Source: Moraxella bovis
Lineage (GTDB): Bacteria > Pseudomonadota > Gammaproteobacteria > Pseudomonadales > Moraxellaceae
Assembly: GCF_002014975.1 (NCBI RefSeq)
Contig: NZ_MUXV01000044.1
Span: forward strand, 1 to 20,229
DNA length: 20,229 nt
Direction of reading: 5' to 3'
Shown here: piece by piece, positions 1 through 7,760 of the stretch
How positions within the stretch are numbered: the first letter of the stretch is position 1
How the letters are laid out: every line of letters begins with the position of its first letter
The notes under the pieces: generated by a model
Database searches by the model: none
Told to the model about the DNA's origin: nothing
The model's input: the letters and a program-made list of their open reading frames with translations, nothing else
Translations under genes and position numbers: made by a program

Positions 1-147
1 GATGAGCTATTAGACGCTCATGCCAGCCGTGCCTTTTATGAACAGGCAGGGGCAGATGTCCTTGCCCAAGACAGGGGCGACCACCGCATCAGCGACTATG
101 ATGACCAAGTCGGGCAGGTGGTAGCTTGGGTGCAAGCCCTATCCTAA
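1..147 (+). CDS. C-terminal end of a YqiA/YcfP-like alpha/beta-hydrolase esterase (partial)
   Basis: Frame 1 is open from the window edge to a TAA at 145-147 and gives the last 48 residues of a protein. The fragment contains DELLD near its start and GDHRISDYD further on, followed by a short terminal helix ending WVQALS. This spacing of an acidic residue and a GDH motif resembles the end of YqiA-type small esterases, where the Asp and His complete the catalytic triad. The N-terminal part with the nucleophile lies outside the window, so the family call rests on a short tail. A hairpin and then a repeat element follow directly. Confidence 0.55.
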   Translation, partial: DELLDAHASRAFYEQAGADVLAQDRGDHRISDYDDQVGQVVAWVQALS

Positions 148-161
148 TCAAACCCTGTTTG

Positions 162-195
162 CAAAATCTCCTGATTGTATGGTTGGGGGATTTTG
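162..195 (+). terminator. Possible terminator after the esterase gene
   Basis: An imperfect inverted repeat pairs 162-171 (CAAAATCTCC) with 186-195 (GGGGATTTTG), ten pairs including one T-G wobble. It lies 15 bases after the esterase stop and is followed by the T-rich TATTTATA. The loop is long (14 bases), so it may be weak. Confidence 0.4.
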
Positions 196-198
196 TAT

Positions 199-331
199 TT
201 ATACCAACCGAACCATATTTCTGATATAAAAACCGTTCACCCTAAGCTTGTCTAAGGGTGAGTTTCCGTTATGGTTCGACAAGCTCACCACGAACGGAAA
301 CCATAAAAATTTTGAAGTTCGGTTGGTATAA
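199..331. repeat. MITE-like dispersed repeat with 15-bp perfect terminal inverted repeats
   Basis: The ends are perfect inverted repeats: TTATACCAACCGAAC at 199-213 and its exact complement at 317-331. Nested inside are CCGTTC (233-238) paired with GAACGG (292-297) and AGCTTGTC (245-252) paired with GACAAGCT (278-285). An alternative inner hairpin is CACCCT (238-243) with AGGGTG (255-260). The whole 133 bp can fold into one long imperfect hairpin and has no coding capacity. The inner part recurs at about 18832-18876. Size and ends are those of a miniature inverted-repeat element, with TA at the tips. The mobilising transposase is not in the window. Confidence 0.65.
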
Positions 332-388
332 TACACCCCTCAATCCTGCTCAAACTTTCCCAAACTTTTCACCACCTTGTTACAAATC

Positions 389-417
389 TTGACATAAGCG
401 TTAAAATTATTTACAAT
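389..417 (+). promoter_or_regulatory. Sigma70-type promoter of the receptor operon
   Basis: A perfect -35 hexamer TTGACA (389-394) is followed after exactly 17 bases by TACAAT (412-417), a five-of-six match to the -10. It lies about 60 bases upstream of the lipoprotein start, in an AT-rich stretch. Confidence 0.7.
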
Positions 418-430
418 AACAATAATTTGC
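411..430 (+). promoter_or_regulatory. Possible Fur-binding site over the -10
   Basis: The run ACAATAACAATAAT overlaps and follows the -10 hexamer and resembles two adjacent NATA/TAAT hexamers of the Fur array. The third hexamer fits poorly. Host-iron receptor operons are normally Fur-repressed, so the place is right, but the match alone is weak. Confidence 0.35.
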
Positions 431-479
431 GAATAGCATTAATTTTTATTTAATATTGTAAATGAAAATGGTGATAATG

Positions 480-2324
480 ATGAGAGTACATCTTAAAACA
501 ACACTTAGCGTTTTAGTAGGTGCGATTTTACTCAATGCCTGTGCCAGTGGCAAAGGTACATTTGAGCTTGGCAACGTCAACAGCCTAAACACGCAAGGCG
601 CCAACCAACACGCTTCCCCCACCCCGCCCAACGCCCCTACTTATCAGGATGAGCAAAACACCAGACGCAAGCTCGACATCGACAATCAAGAGCCTGCATT
701 GGGCTATGCGGTAGAGATTCCTCGCCGTGTATTTGACATGCGAAATCCCACCCCTGAGGAGCTGACTGTCAACATCACCGCTGACAAAGTCAAGCCCATC
801 AATCATGGTTTGGACGCATTGCCGAATGCGTTTGGTGATGAACTGGAAAAAAATCCCAAATACGTCTTAGACAACGGTATTTATTATTCTCACGACAAAA
901 GCTCCAAAGCCACCACCAGAGAGCTTGACTTTGTGCGGTCAGGCTATGTGATTGCCGAAAAGCGTATCGAGTTTGATAGAACGGGTGGTGCGTTTCGCCA
1001 AAACCCTGCAGGACAATACGGCTACGTGTTTTATCAAGGGGTCAGCCCAGCGACCGCTTTTCCTACTGTCACCGCCATCTATAACGGTACTTGGGATTTT
1101 GTGAGTAATGCCATCAGCACTCGCAAAGAGTTGCCAGAGGGTTTTACGGATGATTTAATGAGTTATGGAGTAAAAGGCAATACCGTTGGGGCAACCAGCC
1201 TAGATGCTGACATCAATCGTGGGCGTGATAATGACAAACCTGTGGGACTACACAGTGTGCTTGAAGTGAACTTTGCTAACAAAACCCTCACGGGCAAACT
1301 CACTCAAAACCACAACATCATCAACCAAAGTGCCAACCAAACCGTCAGCGAGCGTTATCGCCTTGATGGCAAATTAAAAGGCAACCGCTTTGTGGGAACT
1401 GCCACCGCCAACAACAAAGAACATGCTATTTTTGGCAAAGATGGGGCATTAGAAGGGGGGTTTTTTGGTAGCAATGCTGAGGAGCTGGCGGGTAAATTTT
1501 TGACACCAGATGGCTCACTATTTGGGGTATTTGCAGGCAAACGTGGTGTGGTTGATAAAGTACAAACTCAATTTGATGCCACCGCCATCGACAGCAAAAC
1601 ACTCACCAAAACCAACATGGATACCTTCGGACAAGCTAGCCATCTGGTGATTGATGGTAAACTTGTGTCGCTTTTACCAGAGGGTGTGTCTAGTTTTGCC
1701 GACATGAAATTCATCAACACCCATCAAATAGCACATGGCGATAAAAAACTATCCATCACCGTATGTTGCAATAACTTAGACTATGTAAAATTTGGCGGTT
1801 ATGGCACGGTGGGTGGTACAGCAGATACGCCCGTATTAAGTGATGGCAAATTGTTTTTGGTGGGCGAAAGAACAGACACATCCGCCATTCCCACCTCAGG
1901 CACCGCTCACTATCGTGGCACGTGGGAAGGCTATATCGACAGTAAAGATGGTAGACGCTGGGCAAGCTCCGCAAGCAACCTCACCACAGGTACAAGAAGT
2001 CGCTTTGATGTGGATTTTGGTTCAAAAAGCCTGATTGGCAAACTCATCGCCGATAACGGCTTGGAGGATAATCCTGTGCTAACCCTCAATGGCACAATCA
2101 CAGGCAATGGTTTTAGTGGTACCGCCAAAACGGGAGTAAATGGTTTTAATCTTGACCCAAACAGCACAGGTGCTAGTGCCATCGCCCACATCAATGCTGA
2201 TTTTCATGGTGGTTTTTATGGAGTAAACGCCTCAGAGCTTGGTGGCGTCATTCATCATGACAAGGTAGGTGAGGACAAAATCGGGGTGGTCTTTGGTGGC
2301 AAACGCCAAACCAACACGCCTTAA
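480..2324 (+). CDS. lbpB: Surface lipoprotein of a transferrin/lactoferrin receptor (LbpB/TbpB family)
   Basis: This outer-membrane-anchored surface lipoprotein captures iron-loaded host transferrin or lactoferrin and passes it to the channel encoded next. With the start at 480 (other in-frame ATGs at 462, 468 and 477; GGTG at 470-473 fits 477/480 best) it has 614 residues. The signal peptide ends in LLNAC, with the lipidated Cys at about residue 21. Both lobes are visible. The N lobe has YNGTWDF and ends near residue 325 with GGFFGSNAEELAGKF then GVFAGKR. The C lobe has YRGTWEG and ends near residue 577 with GGFYGVNASELGG then VVFGGKR. The protein is shorter than I recall for M. catarrhalis homologues, and it lacks the acidic clusters typical of many LbpB C lobes, which leaves TbpB open. 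The B-then-A order favours lbp in Moraxella. The family is certain; the ligand is inferred. Confidence 0.85.
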   Translation: MRVHLKTTLSVLVGAILLNACASGKGTFELGNVNSLNTQGANQHASPTPPNAPTYQDEQNTRRKLDIDNQEPALGYAVEIPRRVFDMRNPTPEELTVNITADKVKPINHGLDALPNAFGDELEKNPKYVLDNGIYYSHDKSSKATTRELDFVRSGYVIAEKRIEFDRTGGAFRQNPAGQYGYVFYQGVSPATAFPTVTAIYNGTWDFVSNAISTRKELPEGFTDDLMSYGVKGNTVGATSLDADINRGRDNDKPVGLHSVLEVNFANKTLTGKLTQNHNIINQSANQTVSERYRLDGKLKGNRFVGTATANNKEHAIFGKDGALEGGFFGSNAEELAGKFLTPDGSLFGVFAGKRGVVDKVQTQFDATAIDSKTLTKTNMDTFGQASHLVIDGKLVSLLPEGVSSFADMKFINTHQIAHGDKKLSITVCCNNLDYVKFGGYGTVGGTADTPVLSDGKLFLVGERTDTSAIPTSGTAHYRGTWEGYIDSKDGRRWASSASNLTTGTRSRFDVDFGSKSLIGKLIADNGLEDNPVLTLNGTITGNGFSGTAKTGVNGFNLDPNSTGASAIAHINADFHGGFYGVNASELGGVIHHDKVGEDKIGVVFGGKRQTNTP

Positions 2325-2376
2325 TCATCAACCTTTGTCGGTTTGTCTGATTTTATTTGCTTTTTAATTTATCAAC

Positions 2377-2409
2377 CAAGAATGTTCTTTTGAGCATTCT
2401 TGATTTTTA
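2377..2409 (+). terminator. Intercistronic hairpin with T run between receptor genes (possible attenuator)
   Basis: Positions 2377-2387 (CAAGAATGTTC) pair with 2392-2402 (GAGCATTCTTG) around a TTTT loop, eleven pairs with one T-G wobble. ATTTTTAT follows. It sits 53 bases after the lipoprotein stop and 30 bases before the channel start, where a partial terminator could lower expression of the second gene relative to the first. Confidence 0.55.
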
Positions 2410-2432
2410 TCAAAACATCACAGGGACATCGC

Positions 2433-5258
2433 ATGAGCCATTTAGTCAAAAACTCATTCACTCAACACAATAAACCCACTTTGTTATGTGTTGCCATCGG
2501 CATGGTGTTGTTTGGCATGCCGACCTTTGCCAACACCGCTGAGCCACAGGTAGAGCTTGAAGGCATGACAATCACCATCAAGCCCCAAGCCACCCGTAAA
2601 AGCAACGAAATTACAGGGCTGGGTAAAGTCGTTAAACGCCCCAATGACATCGATAAGGAGTTAGTGCTAGACATTCGTGATTTGACGCGCTACGACCCCG
2701 GTATCAGCGTGGTAGAACAAGGACGAGGAGCAACCTCAGGCTACGCCATGCGTGGCGTGGACAAAAACCGTGTTGCCATCATGGTGGATGGCTTAAACCA
2801 AGCCCAATCCTACCTCGCCCTAAAAACTGAGGCAAACGGTGGTGCTATCAACGAAATCGAATACGAAAACATCAAAAGCATTGAGCTTAGCAAAGGAGCA
2901 AGTTCGGCAGAGTACGGCTCTGGGGCGTTGGGTGGTGCAGTCGGTTTTGTCAGTAAGGACAGTAGCGACATCATCAAAGATGGAAAGCAGTGGGGCTTTG
3001 ACAGCAAGACGGCATACAGTAGCAAAAACAACCAATGGATGCAGTCCTTGGCAGGGGCATTTAAGACAGGTAGTTTTGACAACCTACTCATCTACACCCA
3101 CAAAGAAGGACAAGAAACTAAAGGCCACAAAGCCCTCGAGAGTTATCAGCACAGTTATCAGCCACTCACAGGATATTTTGACCGTTATGCACTCACAGGT
3201 CAGCCCGATGAGCGTGGCCATACCTACTATCTCATCAAAGATGACTGCCCCACCCTAGATTGTCCCGCTTTGCCACGAGCCAACATCAATCGTGAGCGGA
3301 TTATCACACGTACCTCACCCGCCCTAACCGCTGACGAAAAAGCCCAAACACAAGCAATGGCATACCAAACCCACACCATTAGCACCAAAGATTATACAGG
3401 GGTTGACCGTATCCACGCCAACCCAATGGATTATAAAAGCCAGTCCATCTTTTATAAAGCAGGCTATGACCTAAGCGACCGTCATCGCATTGGGGCGGTG
3501 CTTGAACACACCAAACAGCGGTACAACATCCAGGACATGACCCTGCCTGCTTACTACACCAAAGACAGTATTGGCAAACAATCTCTCACCCAAGGCAGTA
3601 TCAATGCCGAAACAGGGCTTGCGGTAGGTAACGCAGGCATTGCTGATGTGATGGGCAACCCTTTGAGTGGTCTGGTGTTTAATGGTGGCTTGAATGGTAA
3701 CTGGGGAGCAAGATATAGCAATACCCGCTTTTTTGATGAATTACACAAAAAAGACCGAGTGGGCTTGTTTTATCAATATAAAAACCCCAATCGCAATGGT
3801 TGGATTGATAAAGCCAAAGTCAGCCTAGACCACCAATCGCTTGGTTTGGATAGCCAAATGCACCGCATGCGTTGCCAAGATTATCCCAACATGGGGCGTT
3901 GCCAAGCCAGTATCGATAAACCATGGTCGTGGTCAGGTACGGAAAACAACCATTATAAAGAGCGTTTGACGCTTGGACAGCTTAGCTTTGATAAAGTCAT
4001 CAGCACCGCCAAAGCCCAGCACCGTCTTAATACACTCGTTGGATTTAGCAACGTCAAATCCATCCTCGAACGAGGGGCATTGGCATTTTCGTATGCCTCA
4101 GGAGGTTACAACCACGTTTATACACAAGGGCATAATGGTTCTTATGATAAACCACACATCTATGAGCGTGTGCCAGTAACCATGCAACACGGCACAGCGT
4201 GCGATGACAGCCGTACCGACAACAACAGTTGTCAACCACGCAACATCACAGGCAAACACGCCTTTATCGCCCTAAAAGACCATATTTATTTTGGCGATAA
4301 AGTTGATTTGGGCTTGGGTGTGCGTTATGACAATCATCGTTTTGACAGCAATGATGACTGGACGGCGGTGGATGATTATAAAAACTGGTCGTATAACGCA
4401 GGTCTGACCGTACGTCCGACTGACTATTTGGCGTTGTCTTATCGCTACTCAAACGGTTTTAGAGTACCAGCGTTTTATGAAATGTATGGCGTACGTACAG
4501 GGTCAAGCGGTGCATTATCTAATGACACTTTTGCCAATCGCACCGCCCCACGCCCCGAAAAATCCACCAACCACGAATTTGGGGTGGGCGTGCAAGGTCA
4601 GTTTGGCGTGCTGGAAGTCAGTTATTTTCAAAACCGTTATAAGGATTTGATTGCCAAAGCCGATGTCAAAGGCATCCATACGCACAGCGATTTTTATAAC
4701 ATCCAAGACATCACCCTAAATGGCGTGAACGTACTTGGCAAAATCGACTGGTATGGGGTTTATGACAAACTGCCAGACGGTCTGTATTCAAACATCGCTT
4801 ATAACGAAGTCAAAGTCAAAGACCGCCACGTCTATGACGGCTTTACGCTAACCACCGACCCCATTTTAGATGCCATTCAGCCTGCTCGTGTGGTGGCAGG
4901 GATTGGTTATGATGCTCCCAGTGGCAAGTGGGGCTTTAACCACAGTTTGACCTATTCCAAAGCCAAAAATCCCGATGAGCTGACAGGTAGCACATATTAT
5001 GGCAAAGACATTGCAGTGACAATAGACTCTAAAAGCCCCAAAAGCTGGTACACACATGATTTGACAGGGTACTTTATGCCCCACAAAAACATCACCGTAC
5101 GAGCAGGGGTTTATAATCTCATGGATTATAAATACAGCACGTGGGAGAGCGTTCGTCAGTCATCCATCAATGCCGTCAACCAAGATACAGGCACAAGCCA
5201 CGCTCGCTATGGGGCGACAGGTCGCAACTACAAGGTGGCGGTGGAGATGAAGTTTTGA
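2433..5258 (+). CDS. lbpA: TonB-dependent transferrin/lactoferrin receptor channel (LbpA/TbpA family)
   Basis: This outer-membrane beta-barrel extracts iron from the bound host protein and imports it using TonB energy. The ATG at 2433 has AGGGA six bases upstream and gives 941 residues; the frame is also open from a TTG at 2400, which has no ribosome site. A signal peptide ends near TFA (residues 31-33). A likely TonB box, EGMTITI, is at about 43-49, and the plug follows with ITGLGKVVK, IRDLTRYDPGI, GRGATSGYAMRGVDKNRV and AINEIEYENIKSIELSKG. Barrel motifs include DYTGVDR, GFRVPAFYEMYG, NVLGKIDW and RAGVYNLMDYKY, and the protein ends in the outer-membrane signature VEMKF with terminal Phe. The stretch IHANPMDYKSQS looks closer to LbpA than to TbpA as I remember them, and gene order agrees, but TbpA is not excluded. 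It lies 108 bases after the lipoprotein gene. Confidence 0.9.
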   Translation: MSHLVKNSFTQHNKPTLLCVAIGMVLFGMPTFANTAEPQVELEGMTITIKPQATRKSNEITGLGKVVKRPNDIDKELVLDIRDLTRYDPGISVVEQGRGATSGYAMRGVDKNRVAIMVDGLNQAQSYLALKTEANGGAINEIEYENIKSIELSKGASSAEYGSGALGGAVGFVSKDSSDIIKDGKQWGFDSKTAYSSKNNQWMQSLAGAFKTGSFDNLLIYTHKEGQETKGHKALESYQHSYQPLTGYFDRYALTGQPDERGHTYYLIKDDCPTLDCPALPRANINRERIITRTSPALTADEKAQTQAMAYQTHTISTKDYTGVDRIHANPMDYKSQSIFYKAGYDLSDRHRIGAVLEHTKQRYNIQDMTLPAYYTKDSIGKQSLTQGSINAETGLAVGNAGIADVMGNPLSGLVFNGGLNGNWGARYSNTRFFDELHKKDRVGLFYQYKNPNRNGWIDKAKVSLDHQSLGLDSQMHRMRCQDYPNMGRCQASIDKPWSWSGTENNHYKERLTLGQLSFDKVISTAKAQHRLNTLVGFSNVKSILERGALAFSYASGGYNHVYTQGHNGSYDKPHIYERVPVTMQHGTACDDSRTDNNSCQPRNITGKHAFIALKDHIYFGDKVDLGLGVRYDNHRFDSNDDWTAVDDYKNWSYNAGLTVRPTDYLALSYRYSNGFRVPAFYEMYGVRTGSSGALSNDTFANRTAPRPEKSTNHEFGVGVQGQFGVLEVSYFQNRYKDLIAKADVKGIHTHSDFYNIQDITLNGVNVLGKIDWYGVYDKLPDGLYSNIAYNEVKVKDRHVYDGFTLTTDPILDAIQPARVVAGIGYDAPSGKWGFNHSLTYSKAKNPDELTGSTYYGKDIAVTIDSKSPKSWYTHDLTGYFMPHKNITVRAGVYNLMDYKYSTWESVRQSSINAVNQDTGTSHARYGATGRNYKVAVEMKF

Positions 5259-5301
5259 TTGGTAATGACCCAAAAAAGTGCCACAATCAAACATCGCACA
5301 C

Positions 5302-5330
5302 CAAAAACCCAGCGTGACGTTGGGTTTTTG
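5302..5330 (+). terminator. Rho-independent terminator of the receptor operon
   Basis: CAAAAACCCA (5302-5311) pairs with TGGGTTTTTG (5321-5330). The inner G-T, C-G and G-C pairs leave a TGA loop. The 3' arm supplies the T run. It lies 43 bases after the channel stop. Confidence 0.75.
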
Positions 5331-5345
5331 CCAATACTAGGAGTA

Positions 5346-5946
5346 TGTTACGCACACTTTATATCTCAGCACCACTTCGCCTTACACTCGCATTTTGCTC
5401 ATGATTGCTAAGCTTGAGCAAGTGGATTTGGCATTAAAATTTGTCCTACCTTAGGAAAATCTTGCCGAGCTGACCGCCGTCAATTCGTTCAGTCAAGTGC
5501 CAGCCCTCCTGCTTGATACGGGCGAAGTCATCACCGAGACACCGCTCATCATTCAAGCCATCGCCCCACAGGTCTATGCCAACACCACCACCGATTTGCC
5601 AAACATCGCCAAAGCCTTTGGGATTTTGACACAGGGCGTGCGTGCGTTTTCTACCGAAAGATTTACCCCAAAAGGACAAGAGTTGCACCCTTTTGTGGCA
5701 CGATCCACCGAACTGTTACAGACCACTTTGCCAAACCTGCCTGCCTTGTCGGCTGACAGCACCGCTTGGGGAGACAGGGTGCTGATGTCGGCACTCATTT
5801 GGATTGGTGTACGATTGCCCCATGTGTTTGAGACGCTGAGCGACACCAACAAGCAAGCAGCTCATGACTTCCACCAAAGCCCACTCATGCAAAAACTCAA
5901 TACTAATGTGCTTGAAAATCAGCCGAGTCGGGTGGGGGATTTGTAA
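5346..5946 (+). pseudogene. Glutathione S-transferase-like pseudogene (frameshift plus amber codon)
   Basis: A GST-type gene is readable only across two lesions. An N-terminal start MLRTLYISAPLRL begins at 5346 in one frame and stops at a TGA at 5403. The rest runs in another frame from about 5401 (MIAKLEQVDLALKFVLP). There a TAG at 5452-5454 sits where a Trp is plausible, followed by ENLAELTAVNSFSQVPALLLD, the classical GST segment with the conserved Val-Pro turn and TETPLIIQAI. The helical C-terminal domain runs to the stop at 5944-5946. A shorter ORF from GTG 5497 is open but lacks the glutathione-binding N terminus, and its start is an internal Val. IS30 sequence begins six bases after the stop. 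Confidence 0.75.
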
Positions 5947-5951
5947 TTCCA

Positions 5952-6624
5952 CTTGAATTCACAACCCAACCGCAACACCAAATAACATAAAGAAGCGTTC
6001 ATCAATTTAATGTATTATTAAGTCACCACACAAAATAAAGCATTAAAGAGCATGAGCACTTCTTACAAACATCTTAGCATAGATGAGCGTGAAAAGATAA
6101 TGGTTTTGTTATCTTTGGGTAAATCTATGGGTATAATTGCCAAACAATTAAACAGAGCCAAGTCCACCATTTGCCGTGAAATCAAGAGAAATGGCGGTGT
6201 TGACAATTATTCAGCAATCAAAGCAACTTGTCTTTACCAAACAAGAAGACAAGCCTGTCGCCCGAGCTTAAAGCTCACCAATCCGTATGTATTTAACTTG
6301 GTACAAGACAAGCTATTTAACCATCAATGGTCGCTTGAGCAAATACAGCATCGCTTAGCCCTTGAAGGTAGCCAAATAACGGTGAGTTATGCAATCATCT
6401 ACTTTCCACCACCAAGACAGCCCTGGCAAAGAGGAAGCAATGAAAACACCAATGGGTTATTAACAGAATATTTCCCCAAAGGGTCTGATATTAACCAGTG
6501 GGACAATCAATACATACAAACAAAGGTCGCCAAACTCAATCTGCGACCTAGAAAATGTTTAAATTGGCGAACACCTTATGAGGTCTATTATCAAAAGGTG
6601 TTGCAGTTAGTTTGATGATTCAGG
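5952..6624 (+). mobile_element. IS30-family element, internally deleted
   Basis: Bounded by imperfect inverted ends: CTTGAATTCACAACCC at 5952-5967 on the left, and the complement of GTTTGATGATTCAGG at the right end (about 6610-6624), over about 25 bp. The left end matches the end of the second IS30 copy at 20053 in about 21 of 25 positions. The total is about 670 bp, well short of a usual IS30 length near 1 kb. The element separates the GST remnant from a truncated TetR gene. Confidence 0.7.
6052..6615 (+). pseudogene. IS30-family transposase with internal deletion (inactive)
   Basis: The reading frame is open (187 residues) but is a fusion of both ends of an IS30 transposase. Residues 1-120 are the N-terminal HTH part (YKHLSIDEREKIMVLLSLG, then AKQLNRAKSTICREIKRNG). 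After VSYAIIY, near residue 117, the sequence jumps to PWQRGSNENTNGLL and YFPKG, the region of the catalytic Glu, and ends NWRTPYEVYYQ. The central DDE-core stretch with the first two Asp residues, about 130 residues, is missing. The protein may still bind DNA through the HTH but should not catalyse transposition. The frame is kept across the deletion. Confidence 0.8.
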
Positions 6625-6760
6625 GGTAAAAAGTCGTGCGGTTAATCAAGGCTTTTTCAATGATTTCTTGGGCCCCAATTTTTTCAAATGGTTTTTCGTT
6701 CAACAACTCAATTAAGGCATTGGCAATCGCATTGTGGGTTTTAATGGTGCGTAAATCCAT
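6625..6760 (-). pseudogene. TetR/AcrR-family regulator, N-terminal remnant cut by IS30
   Basis: Reading leftward from ATG 6760 gives MDLRTIKTHNAIANALIELL, then EKIGAQEIIEKALINRTTFY. This is the HTH domain of a TetR-type repressor, including the recognition helix ending TTFY. After about 45 residues homology ends exactly at the IS30 boundary (6624), so the ligand-binding domain is gone. The start lies 14 bases after the stop of the leftward gene at 6775-7335, so it was probably the last gene of that operon. Confidence 0.7.
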
Positions 6761-6774
6761 ATTTTTAACTCATT

Positions 6775-7335
6775 TTATCTATTAATGTCATTAAGTAATT
6801 TAGCGACAGCATTATAATCATGAAAACGAGAATAAACACTCATTGCATTATTAGCTTTTAATCTAAAAAGTGCTTCATGCCAATATGCAATTAAAGCTCT
6901 TCGCACACCATATAAAGATAAAAATTCTGATGCAACTTTAAAATCTCCTTCAAAAATAGCACAGACAGACCGTTCCATTGCTGAAGTGTAAGGCGTTTCA
7001 TAAAAACCTCCTTGATGACATCCCAAGAAGTTTTTAACATCATCATATTCTAAAATCAAATCATCTAGCAGTATCATATGCACACTTGGTTCATCTTTTT
7101 TGGGAAGTGTGCTGTATGCAACTTCATGGCGACCTATATTTAATGTAAAATATCGCCCCCGTCCTGTGGAAGGAAATAAGACAAGCGACCAAGCTCCTTG
7201 ATAATCCAGCCAATGAATTAAGCCTGACCACTCAAATAAATCATTTAAAAATTCTCTAAAATTATTATCCTGAAACATTCTATCTACTTTTGGTTTTTTT
7301 ATAATAAGCGTTTCATCAATTTGATTTAAACTCAT
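6775..7335 (-). CDS. Unknown protein, translationally coupled to a GIY-YIG-like protein
   Basis: I do not recognise this 186-residue soluble protein. It has no signal peptide or membrane segment. The middle part reads RGRYFTLNIGRHEVAYST and then HMILLDDLIL. The C-terminal third is helical, with GVRRALIAYWHEALFRLK and SVYSRFHDYNAVAKLL, rich in Arg and aromatic residues, which could suit nucleic-acid or protein contact. Its ATG (7335-7333) overlaps the stop of the upstream gene in an ATGA arrangement, so the two proteins are probably made in a fixed ratio. A TetR remnant follows 14 bases downstream. The region is more AT-rich than its neighbours, which fits acquisition from elsewhere. Confidence 0.65.
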   Translation of the reverse strand: MSLNQIDETLIIKKPKVDRMFQDNNFREFLNDLFEWSGLIHWLDYQGAWSLVLFPSTGRGRYFTLNIGRHEVAYSTLPKKDEPSVHMILLDDLILEYDDVKNFLGCHQGGFYETPYTSAMERSVCAIFEGDFKVASEFLSLYGVRRALIAYWHEALFRLKANNAMSVYSRFHDYNAVAKLLNDINR

Positions 7336-7616
7336 AGATGCTGTTTGCCAAGCAATCTGAAACTATTTTTTTGATTGGGAATATCTTTATTTAAAAAACT
7401 TCTAAATTGATAGTGTAAATGGTATTCAACCAATCTCCAATCATTGACTTGTCTAAAATCTTGTAGATGCCATATACCATATTGTTTATACGGGAAAGAA
7501 TTGTTAATTTCTTTAATGCGTTTCATTGGTGGATAATCTGTACCGCCAATTTTAATGCTTTCGCAATTTTTTGATGTCAAAATATAGACATAACCCGACT
7601 TGTCAGTAATTGTCAT
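7332..7616 (-). CDS. T5orf172/GIY-YIG-superfamily small protein
   Basis: The 94 residues begin GYVYILTS, then ESIKIGGTDYPPMKRIKEIN. This is the pattern of the T5orf172 (Mug113-like) branch of the GIY-YIG fold: a YVYIL strand, an IKIG strand, then an Arg-bearing helix. A later helix carries VEYHLHYQF, where the Glu fits the metal-binding position. Such domains occur in phage and mobile-element proteins and are presumed nucleases, though few have been tested. The protein ends about where the domain ends, with an odd tail (SFRLLGKQHL), so a small C-terminal loss is possible. It is the first gene of the leftward unit and overlaps the next gene by four bases. Confidence 0.65.
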   Translation of the reverse strand: MTITDKSGYVYILTSKNCESIKIGGTDYPPMKRIKEINNSFPYKQYGIWHLQDFRQVNDWRLVEYHLHYQFRSFLNKDIPNQKNSFRLLGKQHL

Positions 7617-7660
7617 CAGCTAAAATCCTCAAAAATTAAAAATAAACATACATTTTTACT

Positions 7661-7689
7661 ATTTTATAGGCTTATCCTGTTAAATACAA
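7661..7689 (-). promoter_or_regulatory. Promoter of the T5orf172 two-gene unit
   Basis: On the minus strand, TTGTAT (7689-7684) and TAAAAT (7666-7661) are 17 bases apart, about 45 bases upstream of the start at 7616. GAGG lies about 11 bases upstream of that ATG, which is rather far. Confidence 0.45.
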
Positions 7690-7760
7690 GGATTTTGATG
7701 TTTGTGTAGGGAACTCAAAATTTATAAAATACCCACATCAACCATTTGGAAATTGAAAAA

